The notes under the pieces are model-generated. The model was not told the origin of the DNA. It saw only the letters and a list, made by a program, of their open reading frames with translations, and made no database searches. Position numbers and translations under genes: made by a program. 10,881 nucleotides of DNA, taken from the NCBI GenBank assembly GCA_046728115.1, contig JBKPDW010000634.1, positions 1-10,881 on the forward strand, read 5' to 3'. The stretch's first letter is position 1, and every line of letters starts with the position of its first letter. The DNA is from CAVSWN01 sp046728115 (GTDB lineage: Bacteria; Acidobacteriota; Vicinamibacteria; Vicinamibacterales; CAVVIG01). Shown here piece by piece: positions 6,327-10,881 of this stretch.

Positions 6327-6547
6327 TCACCCGGCGCGGGCAGGCAACTGCACGGTCACGGTCGTCCCTGTCCTCCGCAAACAATGTGTGCCGGCCTGAG
6401 CTCGGATACGAGAGACCCATAGACCGTCGCGAAATGTGGAGACTGCTCCAAAAGATGCCGGTGCCGCAAGGTGGCCCTGTCCTTCGTCACAATCAGGACC
6501 CGACCCCTGATGGTTGCTCCGTTCTCGGAGACCGGGCCGCAGCGCAC
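6327..6547 (-). pseudogene. Possible histidine kinase/response regulator remnants
   Basis: Two short minus-strand stretches look like signalling domains. In one frame, about 6510-6430, RVLIVTKDRATLRHRHLLEQ followed by SPHFATVYG resembles the first strand and helix of a receiver domain (RVLIVDDH..R..L..LLE..P.F.VVG). It lacks the Asp pair. In the other frame, about 6425-6327, GLWVSRIRAQAGTHCLRRTG followed by TTVTVQLPARA resembles the end of a histidine kinase ATPase domain (GL.VSR...QAGG......GTTVTV.LPA). The order is the reverse of the usual kinase-then-regulator layout. Both pieces are too short for certainty. Confidence 0.3.
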
Positions 6548-6883
6548 AGTTGATCATCGTGCACCCACACCCACCGGACTGTTCGGACCCGCTGGGATCT
6601 TCGCCTGGGCATTTCGCGTGATCGGCGTCCCAGAACAATGCGGGTGCGGGGGTTCAGGCGTTTGAGCAGGCCGGTGCCGAGTGGAACTTCTCGGCGCTTC
6701 CAGTAAGGACGTGCAGTACAGGCCTGGAAGGTTCGCCTTCTCGCACGAACGTGAGGGAGGTCCTTGTCCGCGACAAGGACCTCAGGCGTCGGCGCGACGG
6801 CTATTCGAAGCCGTGCTGGGTGGGCGTTGGCCGTGGCGGCTTCGCCGAAGTGTAGAGAGCGTGCCCAGGGCACGGAAGTCGTG

Positions 6884-7159
6884 CCTCCCCGTCTGAGCTG
6901 GACGCCGGACGGACGGTTTGCGTACGTGAAGTTCTCGGGCTCGACGTTTGCGATTCCACTACAAACGGGCGAGATGTTGCCGCCCGTGCCAGCCCAGGGG
7001 TTTCCATCCACGGGCGCTGTGGCCGCACTGCCCGGAGCGCGACTGGTATCGGAGGAAAGCGTGTTTCCCGGCCCAAATCCTTTGATCTATACCTTCACGA
7101 GGGTCGCGACGCAGCGCAACATTTATCGCGTGTCGTGCGCCGCTCAGCTGTGCCATTAG
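6884..7159 (+). pseudogene. C-terminal tail of a PD40/TolB-like beta-propeller protein
   Basis: The last 90 or so codons before the TAG at 7157-7159 read LSWTPDGRFAYVKFSGSTFA, then IPLQTGEMLPPVPAQGFPS, GAVAALPGARLVSEESVFPG and PNPLIYTFTRVATQRNIYRV. This is the characteristic ending (WTPDGRFLY, AIPLxPGxMLPPIP, FPGPNPSIYAxTRVxTQRNIYRV) of WD40-like PD40 propellers that follow Ser/Thr kinase domains in many Acidobacteriota. The kinase domain and all earlier blades are missing. The 200 bases upstream give only scrambled frames. This is the 3' stub of a large deleted gene. Confidence 0.65.
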
Positions 7160-7248
7160 GATCCTGCGCCAGTACGCGTTAGACTGCTCCCTCGTTTGCG
7201 TAACCAGGTTCTTTCACTCCAATCGTATTGAGTCCAGGAATCCGGCAG

Positions 7249-7488
7249 ATGGCGACCAAGAAACGAGAGCTTCCGAATCCGAGTCCGGCCATGAAGACTC
7301 CCAGGCCTGATTTTGCTGCTCGTGCCAAGCAGACCCCCGAGGGCGATCTCTGGATCACCATCGGCCATGCGTGGGCCCACGAACGGGTGCGCGGCGAACG
7401 AGGCTATGCCGTCACGCTGCGCACTATTCCGATCAACTGGGACGGGTCCTTCTATCTCGCGCCACTTCCGAAGAAAGCCACCAGTTGA
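7249..7488 (+). CDS. Small conserved-looking protein, 79 residues
   Basis: ATG 7249 has an AGGA nine to ten bases upstream and opens MATKKRELPNPSPAMKTPRP, a basic, Pro-rich, probably disordered lead. A compact domain follows: DLWITIGHAWAHERVRGERG, then YAVTLRTIPINWDGSFYLAP. The pattern 'W..IG.AW......GY.V.L.T.P..WDG...L.P' recurs in small uncharacterised bacterial proteins, often on mobile or plasmid DNA; I know of no assigned function. The frame is open seven codons upstream, but those lack a better start. It ends 12 bases before the radical SAM gene, in the same frame, so the two are probably co-transcribed and translationally coupled. It lacks the leader/core layout of a typical modified-peptide precursor. 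Confidence 0.65.
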   Translation: MATKKRELPNPSPAMKTPRPDFAARAKQTPEGDLWITIGHAWAHERVRGERGYAVTLRTIPINWDGSFYLAPLPKKATS

Positions 7489-7500
7489 TCGGTCGCCGGG

Positions 7501-8523
7501 GTGAAGGCGCATCAGCGTTGCGCCATTTGTGGGGGCGCCATGCACGAGCATGAAACCGTTGAGCCCGATACTGCGACACTTCGCGAGTTCAAGCTTGACC
7601 GGGACCTCGATTTTCTCTGGTTGGAGCTGACGAATCGCTGCAATCTGCAGTGCGTCCATTGCTACACGGAGTCCCATCCGGCGAGACACGATCGAGATGT
7701 GCTGACCAAGCAGGAGTATGAGTCGATCATGCTCCGCGCCTACGAGCTCGGTTGCCGCAAGGTTCAGTTCATCGGCGGCGAGCCGCAGCTCAATCGACAT
7801 TTCAAGTCGCTGCTTCGGAGCGCAACGGAAACCGGCTTCGACTTTGTCGAAGTCTTCTCCAACCTGACGTTTCTCGACGATGAGACGATCGAGTATTCGG
7901 CCGATCACCACGTCTGCTTCGCGACGTCGGTGTACTCAGACGATCCAGCCGTCCACGACGCCGTCACCAAGGTCCGATCGAGCCATGCGAAGACAATTGC
8001 CAATCTCGAGAAGCTGATCGCGAAGGACGTGGTCACGCGCGCGGGGATCATCATCATCGATCAAGAGCCCGACGAGATCGATCGGACCAAACGCTTCCTC
8101 GAACGTCTCGGTGTGGGGTCCGTGCGGGTCAGCCTGCTCCGCGAGTTCGGGCGCGGTGAGCAGATCCTGTCACGAAGCGCCTGCCTCGAGGGTCTGTGTG
8201 GACACTGTTGGAAAGGCAAGCTCGCCGTCGCGCCGGACGGCGTTGTGTACCCGTGCGTGATGGCCAGGCAGTGGTCGGTCGGGAACCTCTATCAGGACTC
8301 CCTGTCCGACATCGTGAGAGGGAAAGCGCTCGAGAGCATCCGTCGGTCCATTTTTGACGTGGTCTGGCTGCCCAGACTTCATGCCTCGACTCGTGCTCCG
8401 GAGGAGCCGGCTCCCCGATGTCATCCTGATTGCTCGGAGTGTTGTGACCCTGACGGCTGTCCCGAAACTCCGTGTGCGCCAGGGTGCTGTCCGCAGAGCT
8501 GCATTCCTGACTTGCCGCAATGA
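7501..8523 (+). CDS. Radical SAM/SPASM enzyme with nine-Cys tail
   Basis: A 340-residue radical SAM enzyme from GTG 7501. The motif CNLQCVHC (Cys47, 51, 54) binds the SAM-reducing 4Fe-4S cluster, and FIGGEPQ (90-96) is the SAM-binding GGE motif. A SPASM-type C-terminal region carries Cys228, 233, 236 and 252 (CLEGLCGHCWKGKLAVAPDG then VVYPC) and GNLYQDSLSDI, as in auxiliary-cluster peptide maturases. Two extras are unusual. One is an N-terminal CAICGG pair at Cys7/10. The other is a tail from about 305 with Cys307, 311, 314, 315, 320, 325, 329, 330 and 334, spaced by Pro/Asp. GTG 7501 lacks a strong ribosome-binding site, so coupling to the upstream small gene is likely; ATG at codon 14 would lose the CxxC. 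The substrate is unknown; peptide modification is inferred from the SPASM domain. I recall similar Cys/Pro tails in some actinobacterial SPASM enzymes. Confidence 0.88.
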   Translation: MKAHQRCAICGGAMHEHETVEPDTATLREFKLDRDLDFLWLELTNRCNLQCVHCYTESHPARHDRDVLTKQEYESIMLRAYELGCRKVQFIGGEPQLNRHFKSLLRSATETGFDFVEVFSNLTFLDDETIEYSADHHVCFATSVYSDDPAVHDAVTKVRSSHAKTIANLEKLIAKDVVTRAGIIIIDQEPDEIDRTKRFLERLGVGSVRVSLLREFGRGEQILSRSACLEGLCGHCWKGKLAVAPDGVVYPCVMARQWSVGNLYQDSLSDIVRGKALESIRRSIFDVVWLPRLHASTRAPEEPAPRCHPDCSECCDPDGCPETPCAPGCCPQSCIPDLPQ

Positions 8524-8655
8524 GCTGAATGTGGCGTCACGCCTCGGGGCGGTCTGACCAATTCCTCAGAACTCCGTTCGAACCCCGTTGTGTCCCACGA
8601 GTCGATCGACCTGTTGGGGAGCCGAAATACTTCCTGCTGTGATATAAGCTCGTAT

Positions 8656-8970
8656 TGTCCCAGTGCTCGGCCGACCCGATTACGCTGCCCTCTCATAAAA
8701 GTTGAGCAGCCCGCCCAGCCGCGGGCGGCGTCGCACGCGACCTGCTTGGTCGATCATCGGCGTGCCAGCGATGAGACGGTTATCGAGCCCTTGATGATTC
8801 CGTTCACGATGATAGTGCTCGAGGAATTCGGTGAGTGCCCGTCGGAGGTGCCGCTCGCCGAGTGGAATCATTCGATTCCTTGAGGATCCGCGCGATGGTC
8901 GAGCGGCCCACGCGATGCCCGACATTCTTCAGCGCGCCTTGGATCCGCGTGTAGACAATATGCAGCGCGT
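8656..8970 (-). mobile_element. Internally deleted IS remnant related to the 9453-10741 element
   Basis: The minus strand first reads VYTRIQGALKNVGHRVGRST then IARILKE (about 8966-8885), parallel to YTRIQGALANINHQVSRGTI in the complete element downstream. It then jumps frame to IPLGERHLRRALTEFLEHYH, RERNHQGLDNRLIAG and RRPRLGGLLNFYERAA with TAA at 8683-8685, parallel to that element's C-terminus. The whole DDE core between the two blocks is missing. Past the stop, the sequence ends in CTGGGACA (8656-8663 on the plus strand as TGTCCCAG), resembling the terminal GGACA of the complete element, so 8656 is the likely IS end. It is a dead copy of a diverged relative. Confidence 0.75.
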
Positions 8971-8975
8971 CGCCA

Positions 8976-8996
8976 TGCGCCGCCGCGGGCGGCGCA
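8976..8996. repeat. Perfect 9-bp hairpin upstream of the IS110 fragment
   Basis: TGCGCCGCC at 8976-8984 and GGCGGCGCA at 8988-8996 are exact reverse complements around a three-base loop. It sits at or just inside the left end of the IS110 fragment, next to the junction with the previous IS remnant. Confidence 0.5.
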
Positions 8997-9014
8997 GCTG
9001 GGTCGTGACTGCTA

Positions 9015-9049
9015 CGCTCCTTTCGAGGACCTGCATCCTGAAAGGAGCG
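9015..9049 (+). promoter_or_regulatory. Hairpin sequestering the IS110 ribosome-binding site
   Basis: CGCTCCTTTC at 9015-9024 pairs perfectly with GAAAGGAGCG at 9040-9049. Inside it AGGA (9026-9029) pairs with TCCT (9036-9039), leaving one bulged G and a six-base loop. The right arm contains AAAGGAG, the Shine-Dalgarno for ATG 9054, so the folded transcript would block translation. Insertion sequences such as IS10 use similar hairpins against read-through transcripts; in IS110 elements this upstream region can also encode the bridge RNA. Confidence 0.55.
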
Positions 9050-9053
9050 ACAA

Positions 9054-9353
9054 ATGACAGGCACGACCCAACGTCAGGAGTCTACTGCACCCATCAGCGA
9101 TCGATTGCTGATGGCGATCGAACTCGGACGACGGCAATGGAAGGTGGGCTTTACGACGCAGCTGGGCCAGCGTATCCACCGGCGCACGCTCACAGCTGAT
9201 GCGTGGGATCGATTGGCTGAGATGGTGGCCGTCGCCAAGAAGCGTCTGGGTCTGCCGACCGACGCGGCCGTCACGAGTGGGGATCGACCCTCGTGGTGTC
9301 CATTAATCGATCTGTGGTCCGCACTCCGGAAGCGCTGTCAAGAATGTACGTGA
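9054..9353 (+). pseudogene. IS110-family transposase, N-terminal fragment
   Basis: The ATG at 9054 has AAAGGAG seven bases upstream. The first 74 codons read like the N-terminus of an IS110 (DEDD, RuvC-like) transposase: ISDRLLMAIELGRRQWKVGF, which aligns with the 'GIDVSK..W' first-strand motif but with Glu in place of the first Asp, then RTLTADAWDRLAEMVAVAKK and RLGLPTDAAVTS. Homology stops at about 9275, where the family normally continues with an SCYEAGRDGFW segment. The remaining 25 codons to the stop at 9353 are unrelated. A complete protein would be about 350-450 residues, so catalytic DEDD residues beyond the first and the C-terminal Tnp20 serine domain are lost. Confidence 0.7.
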
Positions 9354-9452
9354 ACCATCCGGGATCGAGCGGCTTCGTGCGCTCCGTTCAGCACCGCGGC
9401 GAGCGGAATGATCACCACGGCGATGGAGCAAGGTAGGTCTGACCGACCCCAT
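9276..9452. other. Spacer between IS110 fragment and complete IS
   Basis: Apart from the tail of the truncated IS110 frame, I see no recognisable coding motif on either strand here. It may be the host sequence into which the downstream element inserted. Confidence 0.4.
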
Positions 9453-9464
9453 TGTCCGGAAGAC
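9453..9464 (+). repeat. Right terminal inverted repeat of the complete IS
   Basis: TGTCCGGAAGAC pairs imperfectly with the left end at 10730-10741; the terminal TGTCC is identical. It lies 94 bases past the transposase stop. Confidence 0.4.
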
Positions 9465-9546
9465 AACAGATCGTATCTGCGGTGTCGCTGGAGCCGCGTG
9501 CGAGCGCCAACGAACTGACGTCAACGGCACACGATGTCCGCCTCCG

Positions 9547-10626
9547 TCACGCAGCGGGGCGGTGATAGTACTTCAACAAACCACCGAGCCGCTCTCGGCA
9601 CGCTATACGGCCGTTGTGGTTCGGTTGCTCCGCGAGAGGCACGATCAACCGATTGCCCAAGCCCTGATGGTTGCGTTCGTGGTGATAATGCGCCGCGAAC
9701 TCACACAGGGCTCGTCGGAGCGACGCTTCTCCGACCAGGACGAACCGATCCAGACACGATTCCTTGACGGTTCGCACGAAGCGCTCCGCGTACGCGTTGA
9801 GATTCGGCGACCGGGGCGGCAGACGGACCACCTGCACGTCTGCGGCGGCGAGCGTCTCGCGGAAGGCCAGGGTGAACCGCGGATCCCGATCATGGATTAA
9901 GAAGCGTTTGCCCGTCAGAAAGCCATCGCCGACATCCGTCAGGTTGCGGCTTATCTGGCTCATCCAGGCGCCATCGGGCTCCGACGCGATGCCGGCGATG
10001 TGAATGCGGCGCGTCGACAATTCGATGATCAAGAGCACGGCGAACCGCGTCAGCCCGCGACCGGTCCAGACGTCCACCGTAAAGAAATCCGCGGCGGCCA
10101 GGACCTCCCAATGGGTCTTCAGGAACTCGCGCCACGTCGTCGTTTTCAGCCGATCGGGCGCGGGCTCCAGGCCGTGTTCGCGAAGGACCGTGGCAATCGT
10201 GCCTCGGGAGACCTGGTGATTGATGTTCGCGAGGGCTCCTTGGATCCGCGTGTAGCCCCAGCCGCGGTTCTCGGTGGCCATCCGCACGATCAACCCGCGG
10301 ATCTGGGCCATGACCGGCGGCCGTCCAGGACCACGATGGGTACTCCCGTCGTATTGCTTGGCGATCAAGGTCCGGTGCCACGCCAGCAACGTATCCGGCG
10401 TCACAATGGTGGCTATCTCGCGCAACAGCCGTCGTCCCAGTGTTCGGGCTTTCGCGGCGAGCCGACGGCGCTGGTCGTCGGTGAAGCGCAGACGCCGGGC
10501 TCCGAGCTGTTTGCGCAGGACACGGTTCTCTTCCTGGAGATAGTCGATGACATCGCGCTGTTGCTGGTTGATCCAACTAGCGAGCGCGACGAGAAGGAAC
10601 TGCAGCGGATGCGACAGCGACAGCAT
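9547..10626 (-). CDS. DDE transposase with integrase (rve) core
   Basis: The 359 residues from ATG 10626 give a complete-looking transposase. An N-terminal helical/leucine-rich region (WINQQQRDVIDYLQEENRVL) precedes a helix-turn-helix and HTH_21-like segment (GWGYTRIQGALANINHQVSR). The rve catalytic core carries Asp185 (FFTVDVWTG), Asp246 (LIHDRDPRF) and Glu281 (PNLNAYAERF), a DD(34)E spacing, and ends with the usual 'HYHHERNHQGLGNRL' and 'LGGLLKYYHRPAA'. The frame is open for 26 more codons upstream, but those resemble no family start, whereas MLSLSHPLQFLL fits. It acts on its own IS ends. Nothing obvious is broken, so it may be active. Confidence 0.9.
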   Translation of the reverse strand: MLSLSHPLQFLLVALASWINQQQRDVIDYLQEENRVLRKQLGARRLRFTDDQRRRLAAKARTLGRRLLREIATIVTPDTLLAWHRTLIAKQYDGSTHRGPGRPPVMAQIRGLIVRMATENRGWGYTRIQGALANINHQVSRGTIATVLREHGLEPAPDRLKTTTWREFLKTHWEVLAAADFFTVDVWTGRGLTRFAVLLIIELSTRRIHIAGIASEPDGAWMSQISRNLTDVGDGFLTGKRFLIHDRDPRFTLAFRETLAAADVQVVRLPPRSPNLNAYAERFVRTVKESCLDRFVLVGEASLRRALCEFAAHYHHERNHQGLGNRLIVPLAEQPNHNGRIACRERLGGLLKYYHRPAA

Positions 10627-10729
10627 GGCGACCAGCCTACCAGAGGCTGGGTCGATCGGCGCCCTCGGGCTGATCGATCTGAGTTCCACAGTTTCGTCGA
10701 ACAAAAGTGATCGATTCGAACGTCGATCG

Positions 10730-10741
10730 AGTTTTTGGACA
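10730..10741 (-). repeat. Left terminal inverted repeat of the complete IS
   Basis: On the minus strand it reads TGTCCAAAAACT, matching TGTCC of the right end and sharing A residues beyond. It lies about 100 bases upstream of the transposase ATG. Confidence 0.4.
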
Positions 10742-10877
10742 ATACGGGGTGGCCAGCGGACGCGACGCGGGCGAGTTGCTGCGCAGCTTCCGGCTGCACG
10801 AGGCCGGCAGAAGGCTGCAAACGCACCTGCAAGATCTCGTTCCCGACGAGATCGAATACGTCGAGCTGAGCCACCAT
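10742..10877 (-). CDS. Possible interrupted ORF at the window edge
   Basis: From ATG 10877 the minus strand reads MVAQLDVFDLVGNEILQVRL then QPSAGLVQPEAAQQLARVAS, after which it runs into the IS end at 10741. The composition is protein-like, but the opposite strand also has a protein-like frame (GELLRSFRLHEAGRRLQTHL), so strand and reality are undecided. I recognise neither. If the minus frame is real, the insertion sequence split it after about 45 codons. Confidence 0.25.
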
Positions 10878-10881
10878 AATC

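Larger units (their letters stand above)
9453..10741 (-). mobile_element. Apparently complete rve/DDE insertion sequence, about 1.29 kb
   Basis: One long transposase gene lies between short imperfect inverted ends. The right end reads TGTCCGGAAGAC from 9453 on the plus strand. The left end reads TGTCCAAAAACT from 10741 on the minus strand. The first five bases match, with partial matching after. The 1.29-kb length, single rve-type transposase and TGT termini would suit an IS481-like element, but IS3-superfamily relatives cannot be excluded. If flanking AT is counted, the ends extend to 9451 and 10743. No convincing longer target duplication is visible. Confidence 0.55.

Noticed and set aside
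5674..6420. Upstream two-thirds of a long minus-strand frame ending in the IS66 fragment
   Set aside because: This part is antisense to the BON gene and Arg/Asp-rich; only its last 110 or so codons match a transposase.
7156..7911. Long minus-strand open frame of 251 codons
   Set aside because: It is antisense to the well-supported radical SAM gene and the 79-residue gene, and shows no domain of its own.
10000..10710. Plus-strand frame of 236 codons
   Set aside because: It is antisense to the complete IS transposase.

Overview
This is a GC-rich bacterial window that reads as an accessory, debris-laden stretch of chromosome. Several protein types fit an Acidobacteriota-like organism (Vicinamibacteria would suit): a Crp-family regulator ending in a conserved LHD-type tail, secreted proteins of the 'TYLERD...' type, a kinase-linked PD40 propeller tail, and small secreted proteins with 'VYDR..KDYH...YWNWRH' signatures. 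This placement rests on remembered family resemblance and was not tested by a search.

Layout. 122-775 (+) is an intact Crp/Fnr-type regulator. 776-1111 holds no gene I can support. 1112-1969 (-) is an intact secreted protein. From about 2066 to 4150 lies a dense gene graveyard: a serine recombinase zinc-ribbon fragment (+), a DUF2235 (Tle1-like hydrolase) C-terminal fragment (+), a frameshifted and internally deleted DUF2252 gene (-), the 5' end of a small secreted protein (-), a frameshifted small secreted protein (+), and a low-confidence Gly/Tyr/Asp-rich remnant (-). Two striking inverted repeats, at 2720-2740 and 3744-3773, sit between these pieces.

4421-6312 is a small stress-type cluster: a two-CBS-domain protein (-), a 25-residue single-span membrane peptide (-) that is too short for routine ORF calling, and a two-BON-domain protein with a Lys/Thr/Ala-rich LEA-like linker (+). 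The 5' end of the BON gene runs into a truncated IS66 transposase on the opposite strand, so its native start, and perhaps an export signal, is probably gone. 6327-7159 holds possible remnants of two-component signalling genes (-) and the tail of a PD40 beta-propeller protein (+).

7249-8523 (+) is the most interesting intact unit: a 79-residue conserved-looking small protein followed, in the same reading frame and after only 12 bases, by a radical SAM/SPASM enzyme. That enzyme carries an N-terminal CxxC and ends in a tail with nine cysteines in 28 residues. It resembles a peptide-modifying (RiPP) maturase, but no convincing precursor is present. A Cys-containing ORF just downstream is interrupted by an insertion sequence.

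8656-10741 is an insertion-sequence pile-up: an internally deleted relative of the downstream IS (-), the N-terminal fifth of an IS110-family transposase (+) whose ribosome-binding site is locked in a strong hairpin, and one apparently complete rve/DDE insertion sequence (-) of about 1.29 kb. I saw no tRNA, rRNA or CRISPR array.
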